DNA of 64,000 nucleotides, taken from Georgenia_B sunbinii (lineage in GTDB: Bacteria; Actinomycetota; Actinomycetes; Actinomycetales; Actinomycetaceae). How positions within the stretch are numbered: the stretch's first letter is position 1; every line of letters begins with the position of its first letter. The notes under the pieces are model-generated. The model was given only the letters and a program-made list of their open reading frames with translations. It did not search any database and had not been told where the DNA came from. Shown piece by piece: positions 1-7,482 of the stretch. A program made the translations under genes and the position numbers. The DNA lies in NCBI RefSeq assembly GCF_036421855.1, contig NZ_JAZGOK010000005.1; one strand, given 5' to 3'.

Positions 1-343
1 GCCCGGTACCGAACAGCAGCGCGATGTACACCGCGCCGTTGAGGAGCCAGAGGCTCGCGCTCAGCCCGTGCCAGTGACGCCCCAGGCCGATGTTCTTCTT
101 GCCCGGGAGGGTCAAGAGGGGGCTGGCGGACCGCTCGTCCATGAGCGAGGTGTAGACACCCTCCTCCTTGGGCAGCTCACGCCGGGTGAACTTCAGCCAC
201 TCCTTGCCCGGGGCACTGTCGTTGCTCCACCACAGCCGCGGCAGCGACGCCAGGATCTCCCAGCCACTGCGCAGCAGCATGCCGATGAGGACGAAGTTCA
301 GCAAGTGTGTGGCGCGAAGCCACAGCGGAAAATCAGAATCCAT
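1..343 (-). CDS. Cytochrome b561-type / b/b6-domain membrane protein (C-terminus outside window)
   Basis: The first 114 residues are visible; the gene runs off the left edge. It starts MDSDFPLWLRATHLLNFVL, with hydrophobic segments around residues 10-30 and 90-112, and two histidines spaced as in haem-b-binding helices (His13 and the His-Trp-His near residue 90). This looks like the membrane haem subunit that pairs with a molybdopterin oxidoreductase of the YedY/sulfite-oxidase type, or a related b561 protein. The start is an ATG preceded by a GGAGG that is rather far away. It is divergent from the LLM oxidoreductase gene. Family assignment is moderate; the partner enzyme would lie outside the window. 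Confidence 0.6.
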   Translation of the reverse strand, partial: MDSDFPLWLRATHLLNFVLIGMLLRSGWEILASLPRLWWSNDSAPGKEWLKFTRRELPKEEGVYTSLMDERSASPLLTLPGKKNIGLGRHWHGLSASLWLLNGAVYIALLFGTG

Positions 344-511
344 CGGGGTGGGTGCCTCCGGTCGGCGTCAACTGTCGAAGTCAGTGCTCTGGCTCACCCT
401 AGCGGGTGGAACCTCGATCGGAAGCAGCATCTCTGGCCCGTCGACCGTGATCGTGACCCCGGTACGGTGGAGGGAGCCATGTGATCCGCGTTTCCTCCCG
501 ATCGGAGCCTT

Positions 512-1369
512 ATGCCTACGTCGTCACCGTCAGCCACGCCCGCGTTCGGCCGCCTCGGACTCTGGCGCGGCGGCGCGCTGCTCACCCCCGAGTCGGCCGC
601 TGCCGTGGAGCGGCTCGGGTACGGCACGGTCTGGATCGGCGGCTCCCCGGACGCCGATCTCGCCATCGCCGAGCAGCTCCTCGATGCGACCGAGACGATC
701 ACCGTCGCCACCGGCATCGTGAACATCTGGAGCTCGCCGGCGACCGAGGTCGCGGCCTCGTTCCACCGGTTGGAGAAGACGCACCCGGGCCGGTTCGTGC
801 TCGGCGTCGGCATCGGGCACCCTGAGGCGCTCGGTGACCGGTACCAGAAGCCTTACTCGGCGCTCGTGTCCTACCTGGACACCCTCGACGCCGAGGGCGT
901 GCCTGCGCACCGCCGGGTGATCTCCGCCCTCGGCCCGCGCACCCTGCGAGTCTCGGCCGAGCGCGCTGCCGGTACCCACCCGTACATGACGACGCCCGCG
1001 CACACCCGCTTCGCCCGTGACATCCTCGGCCCCGGCCCGCTCGTGGCACCCGAGCAGCGACTGGTGCCGACCACCGACGCCGCCGCTGCCCGCGACGCCG
1101 CCCGTGACTTCCTCACCCGCTACCTGTCGCTGTCGAACTACCGCCGCACGCTGGAGTCCCACGGGTTCACCGCCGCCGAGCTCGATGGCGGCGCCACCGA
1201 CGCCGCGGTCGACGCGCTCGCTCCCAACGGCACACCGGCCGAGCTGGCAGCAGTCGTCCAGGGACAGCTCGAGGCGGGGGCCGACCACGTCTGCGTCCAG
1301 CTCCTCCCGGCGGCGCAGGACCCGTTGCCCGCGCTGGCGGCGCTGGCCGCCGAGCTCGTCGAGCGCTGA
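512..1369 (+). CDS. F420-dependent LLM-class oxidoreductase (TIGR03620-like)
   Basis: This 285-aa protein has the luciferase-like TIM-barrel layout: the early strand with LGYGTVWIGG (about residues 36-45), VATGIVNIW (about 65-73) and the helix ending HPGRFVLGVGIGHPE that is typical of F420-using LLM enzymes in actinobacteria. It presumably reduces or oxidises an unknown small substrate with coenzyme F420 in the cytosol. The ATG has a GGAG about 5 nt upstream. Its stop overlaps the start of the nitroreductase-family gene (TGATG), so the two are translationally coupled and probably cooperate in a redox step. The substrate cannot be read from sequence. Confidence 0.85.
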   Translation: MPTSSPSATPAFGRLGLWRGGALLTPESAAAVERLGYGTVWIGGSPDADLAIAEQLLDATETITVATGIVNIWSSPATEVAASFHRLEKTHPGRFVLGVGIGHPEALGDRYQKPYSALVSYLDTLDAEGVPAHRRVISALGPRTLRVSAERAAGTHPYMTTPAHTRFARDILGPGPLVAPEQRLVPTTDAAAARDAARDFLTRYLSLSNYRRTLESHGFTAAELDGGATDAAVDALAPNGTPAELAAVVQGQLEAGADHVCVQLLPAAQDPLPALAALAAELVER

Positions 1370-1968
1370 TGTCCCCCGTGGATCAGACGGCATTCTCCGA
1401 CGATCCGGTGCTCCGATCCATGGCGGCCCGGCGGTCGGTCTCCAAGGTCGGCCCCGAGACGCCGACGGACGCCGAGCTCGCCGGCCTGCTGGCCGCCGTC
1501 ACCCCCGTCGCCGACCACAAGGCGCTGCGACCGTGGCGGCTCATCACGCTTCGCGGCGACGACCGGCTGCGGCTCGGTGAGGCGCTCGATGCCGCGGCCG
1601 GCGAGCAGCGCGACCCCGGTGAGCACAATCCGAAACCGCTCCGTGCCGAGCTGCTCATCGCCGTCGTCGCCAGCCCGCGGCCGCACCCGAAGGTGCCCGA
1701 GTGGGAGCAGCACGCCACCGCCGCCGGTGCCGGTGCCGCACACCTTCTCGAGCTCGCACTGTGGCAAGCGGGCTGGGGAGTGATGTGGCGCAGCGGAGTG
1801 CTCGCCAACGCACCAGAAGTGCGCGCGGCCCACGGCCTCCTCGACACCGAGCTGCTCATGGGTTGGCTGTACGTCGGGAACATCGACGAGCGGTTCCGCG
1901 CGAGGATGCGGGAGTCGAGCCGCCCCGCGCTCGACCCGCACCAGTTCCTCGGCCCGATGCCGGGGTAG
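1369..1968 (+). CDS. Nitroreductase-family FMN oxidoreductase
   Basis: A 199-aa protein of nitroreductase-family length. Near the N-terminus it has the family's AARRSVSKV segment, which binds FMN phosphate, and a central run matching the second half of the FMN fold (ELALWQAGWGVMWRSG, about residues 125-140). The start codon overlaps the stop of the preceding LLM gene, so the pair is one operon. Members use NAD(P)H to reduce nitro groups, quinones or similar acceptors, or act in F420/FMN chemistry; the natural substrate is unknown. It ends before a universal stress protein gene that reads the other way. Confidence 0.8.
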   Translation: MSPVDQTAFSDDPVLRSMAARRSVSKVGPETPTDAELAGLLAAVTPVADHKALRPWRLITLRGDDRLRLGEALDAAAGEQRDPGEHNPKPLRAELLIAVVASPRPHPKVPEWEQHATAAGAGAAHLLELALWQAGWGVMWRSGVLANAPEVRAAHGLLDTELLMGWLYVGNIDERFRARMRESSRPALDPHQFLGPMPG

Positions 1969-2012
1969 TTGGCTTCCGCCGGCGCGGCCGGCAGGTGCGA
2001 GCGACGGGGGGA

Positions 2013-2924
2013 CTACTGGGCGACCGGGCCCTGCTCCGCCTCGCCGGGCGCCGCGTCGGAGCGGGGCACGATCGCGACCGGCACGGTGGCCCGGGAGAGC
2101 ACGCCCTGGCTCACCGAGCCCAGCAGCAGCCCGGCGAACCCGCCCAGCCCTCGGCTGGCGACGACGAGCAGGCTGGCATCGGTCGACTCGTCGACCAGCG
2201 CCGCGACCGGGTGGTAGTGGACCACCCGGAGCTCGACGTCGACGTCCGGCAGCTCGTCGGCGATGTCGTCGACGGTGGCCCGGACCTCCTCCGTTCTCGT
2301 CCTGGCCTCCTCGACCAGCTCGCCGTACCAGCTGCCGGGAGGCACCCCGGGCGGCATCTCCACGTACTCGGCGCGGACGGCGCGCACCGGCCTGCCGAGC
2401 GACTGCGCCTGGCGCTGCGCGAAGCGCAGCGCCTGCTCCGACTCGGTCGAGCCGTCCACCCCGACGACCACCGGACCGGCGTCTGGCCGGCCGCTGCCCC
2501 GCACGACCACCACCGGGCAGGTCGCGTGCATCGCCACCTGCTGGGACACCGAGCCGAGGAGCAGGCCGGCGAACCGGCCGTGCCCGCGCGCGCCGAGCAC
2601 CACCATGGCGGCCCGCCTTGACGCCTCGATGAGCGCGGGTGCAGCCCGACCGGGACGCGCCTCGCTGGTGACCGCCAGGCCGGGGTGTGCCGCGTGGACC
2701 TTGCTCAGCGCGTCCTCGGTGACGTGACCGGCGAGCTGCTGGGGATCGCCGAAGTCGATGACGCCGGGGGCGGGGACCGCGGGCATCATCGGCACCAGGT
2801 ACCTGATCTGCAGCTCGGCGCCGTCGCGGTCGGCCTGCGCGGCCGCCCACAGCAGTGCGGCGTCGGACATCGGCGAGCCGTCGACACCGACGACGATCGT
2901 ACCTGCGTTCCGGGTGGTTCCCAT
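2013..2924 (-). CDS. Universal stress protein with two UspA domains
   Basis: A 303-aa tandem UspA protein. Domain 1 (about residues 8-150) opens IVVGVDGSPMSDAAL and ends with an ATP-binding signature (GARGHGRFAGLLLGS); domain 2 (about 158-295) opens VVVGVDGSTESEQAL and carries ASRGLGGFAGLLLGS. Both therefore keep the G-x2-G-x9-G-S motif of ATP-binding Usp proteins. The chosen ATG has a strong AGGAGG eight bases upstream; a longer in-frame start exists but lacks a site and overlaps the gene behind it. It lies 71 bp downstream of a DUF4389 gene on the same strand, likely the same operon. In actinobacteria such proteins are typically induced by hypoxia or nitric oxide. Confidence 0.9.
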   Translation of the reverse strand: MGTTRNAGTIVVGVDGSPMSDAALLWAAAQADRDGAELQIRYLVPMMPAVPAPGVIDFGDPQQLAGHVTEDALSKVHAAHPGLAVTSEARPGRAAPALIEASRRAAMVVLGARGHGRFAGLLLGSVSQQVAMHATCPVVVVRGSGRPDAGPVVVGVDGSTESEQALRFAQRQAQSLGRPVRAVRAEYVEMPPGVPPGSWYGELVEEARTRTEEVRATVDDIADELPDVDVELRVVHYHPVAALVDESTDASLLVVASRGLGGFAGLLLGSVSQGVLSRATVPVAIVPRSDAAPGEAEQGPVAQ

Positions 2925-2995
2925 CTCTGCCTCCTGGCTCGGTGGTGCGGGTGGTGCCTGCACGGGTCGTCGGTTCGATCGACCCGGCCGGCTGG

Positions 2996-4387
2996 CTAGG
3001 GTCGACTCGCGGCGCGGACGGCCAGCGCGACCATCGCACCGCCGACGGCGAGCACGGCCACCGCGCCGACGAGCAGGACCGCGGCTGCGGTGTCGACCCA
3101 CGGCAGGGTCGCTCCGACGTCGACGGTGGCACGGACACCCGCGTCGCCGTCGGCGTCCATGACGACGGCGACGTAGGTGCCCGGCTCGGGCAGGAGGGTG
3201 ACCTCCTGCACGCCGGGGCCAGACGCCGAGCCGAGCCAGATGTCTGCGTCCTGGGGCAGCACGGCCGGCGGCTCGCCACTGAGGTCACGGGCCGACCGCG
3301 GGAACCCCAGGATGGTCCGTGACACGCCGTCGAGGTAGTCGGTGGCGTCCTGGGCGCGTGCGACGCCGAGGAAGACCTTGCCGTCGAGCCCCTCGGCCCG
3401 CAGCCGCAGCTCGCCCAGCCCCTCGTCCAGGCCGCTGCCGGCGAGCACGAGGTCCTCGGTCACCACGGCGTAGCCGGCGCTCTCCAGCTGCCAGTCGGGG
3501 CTGGTGAGGAAGCCGTCGTCGCGCAGCACCGAGGGCCACGCGAGCAGTGCGACCCCGGCGACGATCCCTCCGGTGGCGAGGAGTACTGCCAGCGCGCCGG
3601 CCACCACGGCGACAATGCGGCCGGGCGTCCACGACGACGCCGGGTCTACCGGCTCTGGCGGGGGTGCGTGGTGCGGCGGACGGGGGCTCGTGTCCGTGGT
3701 GAGGGCGAGCACCTCGGGGCCGCCCTGGTCGAGCCGGAACGGCGGGTAGGCATCGGTCATCAGGCCGGCGTAGGCAGCGACCCGCAGCACCCAGCGGTTG
3801 AGGCCGAGCAGCAAGTCGTACACCCCGCGCGGATACAGTCCGGTGAACAGCAGTGCGATCCCGGCGATGAGGCCGAGCAGCGCGATGAGTCCGCCCTCCC
3901 ACACCCACTCCATTCCGGCGAGCTCGCGGACGGCGCTCGCCCCCGCCCCGACGAACACCGCGACCAGCAGGTAGTGCGGCAGGACCAGCAACCACCACTT
4001 GACCAGCACGAGGCCACGGGAGAGCCGCTCGGGGCAGTCCACGGTCAGGTGCGCGGGGAAGTCCGGGTCCTCGGCCAGGCTGAACGGGGGGTAGCGGTCG
4101 GTACCGAGGGCCCCGTAGGAGTAGTAGGCCACCCGCCAGTTCCAGCGCATCACGCCCACGTTGAAGTCGAAGATCGCGCGCGGGTAGCGGCCGGTGATGA
4201 GGATCGCGACGAAGGCGACCACGCCGAGCACCGCGAACGTTGCCCACAACAACAGCAGCACGAAGGCGTGCGGGATGATCAGGACCCACTTGACGAGCCA
4301 CAGCCACCGCGACGGATGATCCGGCGCCCTCCCTGCGTCGACGTGGACGGGATAGGTGGGAACGCTGGGCATGACCGCGGTGGCCAT
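2996..4387 (-). CDS. Membrane protein with two DUF4389 domains
   Basis: This 463-aa integral membrane protein has two copies of the DUF4389 unit. The first (about residues 20-105) ends in a GTDRYPPFSL motif, and the second (about 120-240) ends MTDAYPPFRL; each has two transmembrane helices. A Pro/Asp-rich linker leads to another helix (about 255-280), an extracytoplasmic domain and a C-terminal helix near 430-455. Function unknown. The ATG at the right end was chosen because GAAGG lies 8 nt upstream and longer versions would run into the amidotransferase gene. A GGGAC-N4-GTCCC palindrome lies about 57 bp upstream. It is followed by the universal stress protein gene. Confidence 0.8.
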   Translation of the reverse strand: MATAVMPSVPTYPVHVDAGRAPDHPSRWLWLVKWVLIIPHAFVLLLLWATFAVLGVVAFVAILITGRYPRAIFDFNVGVMRWNWRVAYYSYGALGTDRYPPFSLAEDPDFPAHLTVDCPERLSRGLVLVKWWLLVLPHYLLVAVFVGAGASAVRELAGMEWVWEGGLIALLGLIAGIALLFTGLYPRGVYDLLLGLNRWVLRVAAYAGLMTDAYPPFRLDQGGPEVLALTTDTSPRPPHHAPPPEPVDPASSWTPGRIVAVVAGALAVLLATGGIVAGVALLAWPSVLRDDGFLTSPDWQLESAGYAVVTEDLVLAGSGLDEGLGELRLRAEGLDGKVFLGVARAQDATDYLDGVSRTILGFPRSARDLSGEPPAVLPQDADIWLGSASGPGVQEVTLLPEPGTYVAVVMDADGDAGVRATVDVGATLPWVDTAAAVLLVGAVAVLAVGGAMVALAVRAASRP

Positions 4388-4392
4388 CACGA

Positions 4393-5193
4393 TCACCTTC
4401 TCTGGTGTTCCTCCAGCCTCCGGCTCGAACCCTCCCCGCACCAGGGACGATGGTCCCCAGCCGCCTGCCTGGCGAAGGCCCGGGCAATGCGGTGGGCGAC
4501 CCTGGCGACCTCGTCGTCGTGCCGGCCGGAGGTGGCGGCCTCGACCGCCGGGCCGGTGGCGCCGTGGCGCTCGGCCCACCGCGTGATCCGCTCCGGCGAG
4601 GCCTCGGGATGGAACTGCACGCCGAGCGCCGAGCCGACCCGCATCGCCTGCACCGGGTACAGCGCCGAGGTCGCGAGGCGGACGGCGCCGGCCGGGAGCT
4701 GGGACACCCCGTCGTGGTGCATCGCGTACTGGTAGCTGCGGACCGCGGCATCACGGCCGCCGGGCGAGCCGGCACCGGCGTCGTCCGCGACGACGGCGGC
4801 CAGCAGCGGATCGTCCGCCGCCCCCGGCTCCCAGCCGACCTCGACCAGCCCGGCCTCCAGACCTTGCGGCGCCGCCACGGCAACCTGACCGCCGGTGGCG
4901 GCGGCCAGCAGCTGATGGCCCAGGCAGATTCCTAGCACCGGCAGCTCGGCGTCGACGGCGTCCGCGAGGAGACGCCGGGTGGCGGGCAGCCACGGCGCGC
5001 GCTCGTCGTCGTAGGCGTTCATCTCGCCACCGAGGACGAGGAGCGCGTCCCCGACGTCCGCGATCGCCGGGACCGGCTCGCCTTCCCAGCCGCGCACGAT
5101 CCGTAGATCGACGTCCGTCAGCCAGCCGGCGAACCGGCCGAGCGGCACGACGGCGCTGTGCTGGACGACAGTGACGTTCGGGCGCAGGGACAT
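4393..5193 (-). CDS. Class-I glutamine amidotransferase (GMP-synthase-like)
   Basis: This 266-aa protein has the triad-type GATase fold. The nucleophile is Cys90 in GICLGHQ, with an upstream oxyanion stretch LVLGGEMNAYDD and a later catalytic His in VQFHPEAS (about residue 193). Stand-alone members of this family hydrolyse glutamine or act on gamma-glutamyl compounds; no synthetase partner is adjacent. The C-terminal 50 residues are arginine-rich and not part of the family core. It sits 5 bp ahead of the DUF4389 gene, so those genes may be co-transcribed, although that gene also has its own candidate regulatory site. Confidence 0.85.
   Translation of the reverse strand: MSLRPNVTVVQHSAVVPLGRFAGWLTDVDLRIVRGWEGEPVPAIADVGDALLVLGGEMNAYDDERAPWLPATRRLLADAVDAELPVLGICLGHQLLAAATGGQVAVAAPQGLEAGLVEVGWEPGAADDPLLAAVVADDAGAGSPGGRDAAVRSYQYAMHHDGVSQLPAGAVRLATSALYPVQAMRVGSALGVQFHPEASPERITRWAERHGATGPAVEAATSGRHDDEVARVAHRIARAFARQAAGDHRPWCGEGSSRRLEEHQRR
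4444..4457. promoter_or_regulatory. GGGAC-N4-GTCCC palindrome (DosR/DevR-like box, candidate)
   Basis: A perfect 5-4-5 palindrome, GGGAC GATG GTCCC, lies inside the 3' end of the amidotransferase gene, about 57 bp upstream of the DUF4389-usp pair. Its arms match the core of the DosR/DevR consensus (GGGACTWWAGTCCC). I see no convincing -10 element at the expected distance. By my rough estimate, base composition alone would give well under one such palindrome per window, and a second one is found upstream of cydA. This is suggestive only. Confidence 0.3.
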
Positions 5194-5293
5194 CGCGTCA
5201 GTCTGCCTCGCCGCCGCCGAGAGTCGCGAACTGTTCCTTGTCGAGGGTGACGTCGCGAGCCGCCATCACCTCGCGGTCTCGGCCCGTCACGGC

Positions 5294-6130
5294 CTACCGC
5301 CGTAGCAGCCTGCCTTCTACCCAGCAGCGCTCCTGGCCACGCTCGAGCACACCGAGCTGCCGGTTCACCCCGGTCACCGGTCCGGCACGGAACTTCCAGG
5401 TGCCCCGCAGCTTGCGGACCGTGCTGAGCTTCGGCTGCTGACCGGCGGCGCCGTAGAGGATCGGGATGGCCGAGATCGGCAGGGCCGCACCGGCGGCCTG
5501 CGGCGCCGGGATGAGCCGGAAGCCCAACGTCTTCTGGTCGTAGGGCTCGACGACCACCGGCACCGCCGGCAGCAGCAGGGTGTCTCCAGCGGCAAGGAGC
5601 CGACGACGCCGCTGCCGGGCCGGGATCAGCATCGCGGCACCCAGACCGAGGGCAAAGATGCTGAGGCCGAGGCCGATCCCACCCGCGGCCAGCCGGACCG
5701 AGGTGGGCGAAGCGAGCTGTACGTAGCCATCGGCGTCCACCCACGCCGGGACACTCTCTCCCACCGCCAGCGCTCTATCGCAGGCCAGGAAGGCGCTGTG
5801 TCCGGGCGGCGGACCCGTGGTCCAGCTCAGCTCGATGCGGAACTGATCCCTGGACTCCGACGCTCGGCCGCAGTGGCCCACCTCTTGCACCGAGTCCACC
5901 TGGGCGGTGACCTGTGCGGTGCGGCCGAGCAGGTGGTCAAGGCGATCGCCGCCGAGCTGGTGCGAACCCTCGGCAACCACGTAGACCACCGTAGGCAGCG
6001 CCAGCAGCAGTACAGCCACGACGGCAAGGAGCACCATCCCGCGCGACGGGCGGGCCTGTGCCCGCCTCAGTACCGCAACCCCGGCGGGGTCGAGCAGGTG
6101 GTCGGGCGAACCGGAGGTGGCAGGAGGCAT
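5294..6130 (-). CDS. Two-TM membrane protein, unknown function
   Basis: A 278-aa protein I do not recognise. It has a transmembrane helix at about residues 33-54, an extracytoplasmic stretch of roughly 80 residues with two cysteines (GHCGRAS and LACDRAL) that could form a disulphide, and a second helix near 150-170. Next comes a basic turn (RQRRRR) and a C-terminal cytosolic domain rich in beta-prone residues. Spacing resembles DUF3592-type proteins but no motif proves this. I prefer the ATG at 6130 over a TTG one codon earlier. It lies between the amidotransferase gene and a tRNA terminator. Confidence 0.6.
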   Translation of the reverse strand: MPPATSGSPDHLLDPAGVAVLRRAQARPSRGMVLLAVVAVLLLALPTVVYVVAEGSHQLGGDRLDHLLGRTAQVTAQVDSVQEVGHCGRASESRDQFRIELSWTTGPPPGHSAFLACDRALAVGESVPAWVDADGYVQLASPTSVRLAAGGIGLGLSIFALGLGAAMLIPARQRRRRLLAAGDTLLLPAVPVVVEPYDQKTLGFRLIPAPQAAGAALPISAIPILYGAAGQQPKLSTVRKLRGTWKFRAGPVTGVNRQLGVLERGQERCWVEGRLLRR

Positions 6131-6221
6131 CAAGCGCTGAGCCTACCGGCGCAGCAACGGGAGCTCTCCCGTCACGGCCGCGCGGCGAGGGCAACGCTGC
6201 CGCGGCCTGCACCGGAAACGA

Positions 6222-6253
6222 CTGACGGCCGTCCCGCTCGGGACGGCCGTCAG
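6222..6253 (-). terminator. Rho-independent terminator of tRNA-Ala
   Basis: Perfect 14-bp arms (CTGACGGCCGTCCC and its complement) enclose a GCTC loop, 16 bp downstream of the tRNA 3' end. On the minus strand the hairpin is followed by TCGTTTCC, a short T run. Confidence 0.8.
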
Positions 6254-6269
6254 CCTCATAATGTTCATC

Positions 6270-6345
6270 TGGTGGAGCTAAGGGGATTCGAACCCCTGAC
6301 CTCTTCCATGCCATGGAAGCGCGCTACCAACTGCGCCATAGCCCC
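6270..6345 (-). tRNA. tRNA-Ala (anticodon GGC)
   Basis: This is a 76-nt cloverleaf. The acceptor stem GGGGCTA pairs with TAGCTCC and includes the G3:U70 wobble pair, the identity element for alanyl-tRNA synthetase. The anticodon stem CTTCC/GGAAG holds the loop ATGGCAT, giving anticodon GGC. The T-loop is GGTTCGAATCC. The 3' CCA is encoded in the DNA. A perfect hairpin terminator follows at once. The position just downstream of the rsfS-phosphatase genes matches the usual actinobacterial order. Confidence 0.97.
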
Positions 6346-6359
6346 GTGAACCGATGATC

Positions 6360-6390
6360 AGTCTAGATGACCGCGTGCCCTGCTGACCAA
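6360..6390 (-). promoter_or_regulatory. Candidate promoter for tRNA-Ala
   Basis: On the minus strand there is TTGGTC (-35-like) and TAGACT (-10-like) with an 18-19 bp spacer. The predicted start would be about 8 nt before the mature tRNA 5' end. The spacer is slightly long, so this is tentative. Confidence 0.4.
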
Positions 6391-6394
6391 TCCC

Positions 6395-6428
6395 GCGGCG
6401 GTGGCACGCACCACACTGTGCCCGCCGC
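6395..6428 (-). terminator. Stem-loop after the phosphatase gene (possible terminator)
   Basis: Imperfect GC-rich arms, GCGGCGGTGGCAC and GTGCCCGCCGC, flank a 10-nt loop, starting 2 bp after the stop of the histidine phosphatase. The T run after it is poor (GGGATTGG), so it could be a Rho-dependent or processing structure. Confidence 0.4.
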
Positions 6429-6430
6429 TC

Positions 6431-7045
6431 TCACGCTTGCAGGTTGTGACCGGTGAGCCGCCAGCCGGGCCGCCGGCCGGGGTTGGGCCCAACCAGCGCC
6501 CAGGCGCAGTTGTCCAGGCCGCCGAGGCCGAACCAGGCCTCCGAGTCCAGGTCCAGAAGGTGGGTGAGGCCGAGGGTGATCGCCGCACCGTGCGCAACGG
6601 CCACGAGCACGCCGTCGTCGTCCATCTCGGAGACCGTCTCGAGGATCGACTCGGCCACCCGCCGGCCGACGTCGACGCGGCGGTCCGCCTCGATGCCCTC
6701 CGGCTCCTCGCCCTGCCGCCAGGCGCGGAACGCCTCGGGCCAGCCGGCCTTGATCTCTGACTGGGTCAGCCCCTCCCACAGCCCGAAGGACCGCTCCCGC
6801 AACCTCTCGTCGGGCTCGACGGTAACCCCGGTGACGTCACCGAGCGCCTCGGCGGTCCGCAGCGCCCGCTGCAGGTCCGAGGTGATGATCCGAGTCGGGC
6901 CGAGCTCGGCGATCCGCGGCGCGGCAGCAGCAGCCTGCGCGACGCCGGTCTCGTTCAGCTCGATGTCCGACTGGCCCTGCAGCCGCATGGTGGCGTTCCA
7001 GTCGGTCTGGCCGTGACGCCACAGGACGATGGTGGGGCCGGTCAT
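6431..7045 (-). CDS. Histidine phosphatase (phosphoglycerate mutase-like; GpgP-type)
   Basis: A 204-aa branch-1 histidine phosphatase. The catalytic motif is LWRHGQTDWN (His at about residue 11), with the second His in VAVAHGAAI (about 152) and the proton-donor Glu in RERSFGLWEG. The gene follows rsfS with a 4-bp overlap and nadD is further upstream. This is the same order as the mycobacterial gene for glucosyl-3-phosphoglycerate phosphatase (GpgP), so that role is possible; other members act on phosphosugars or alpha-ribazole phosphate. The substrate is therefore inferred only from synteny. Confidence 0.85.
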   Translation of the reverse strand: MTGPTIVLWRHGQTDWNATMRLQGQSDIELNETGVAQAAAAAPRIAELGPTRIITSDLQRALRTAEALGDVTGVTVEPDERLRERSFGLWEGLTQSEIKAGWPEAFRAWRQGEEPEGIEADRRVDVGRRVAESILETVSEMDDDGVLVAVAHGAAITLGLTHLLDLDSEAWFGLGGLDNCAWALVGPNPGRRPGWRLTGHNLQA

Positions 7046-7482
7046 GCCGGCGTGCCCGCGACGGGCTCCGCTCCCCTGACGTCGTCGGCCAGCCTCGCCG
7101 TGGCTTCGTCCGAGGCGTCGTACAGGTCGCTCGGCAGCTCGACCACCGGGCAGTCGCTCCACAGCCGTTCGAGCGCGTAGAACTCGCGGTCCTCGGCGTG
7201 CTGGACGTGCACGATGATGTCGCCGTAGTCCATGAGGACCCAGCGCCCCTCGCGCACCCCCTCCTTGCGGGACGGGCGGGCGCCCTCCTTGTGCAGCGCC
7301 TCATCGACGGCGTCGACGATCGAGCGCACCTGGCGCTCGTTCGCGCCGGATGCGACGACGAACACGTCGGTGAGCACGAGGTGCTCACTGACGTCGAGCG
7401 CGATCAGCTCCTCGGCCTTCTTCTCGGCAGCGGCGCGTGCCGCCACCTGGGCAAGGTGTCGTGATCTCTCGTCAGCTGGCAC
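7042..7482 (-). CDS. rsfS: Ribosome silencing factor RsfS
   Basis: A 146-aa RsfS/YbeB/Iojap protein with an N-terminal extension typical of actinobacteria. It shows the family's core: ELIALDVSEHLVLTDVFVV, then the GxN-x2-QVRSIVDAV helix, and the WVLMDYGDIIVHVQ strand pair near residue 85. RsfS binds ribosomal protein L14 and blocks subunit joining during nutrient limitation. The start is GTG with GAGGAG just upstream, overlapping the end of the one-TM protein gene; the stop overlaps the phosphatase ATG. This makes a tightly coupled nadD-rsfS-phosphatase operon. Confidence 0.95.
   Translation of the reverse strand: MPADERSRHLAQVAARAAAEKKAEELIALDVSEHLVLTDVFVVASGANERQVRSIVDAVDEALHKEGARPSRKEGVREGRWVLMDYGDIIVHVQHAEDREFYALERLWSDCPVVELPSDLYDASDEATARLADDVRGAEPVAGTPA

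Noticed and set aside
1138..3288. 716-codon frame on the minus strand
   Set aside because: Runs antisense to the LLM and nitroreductase genes and in a wrong frame of the stress protein; no recognisable domain.
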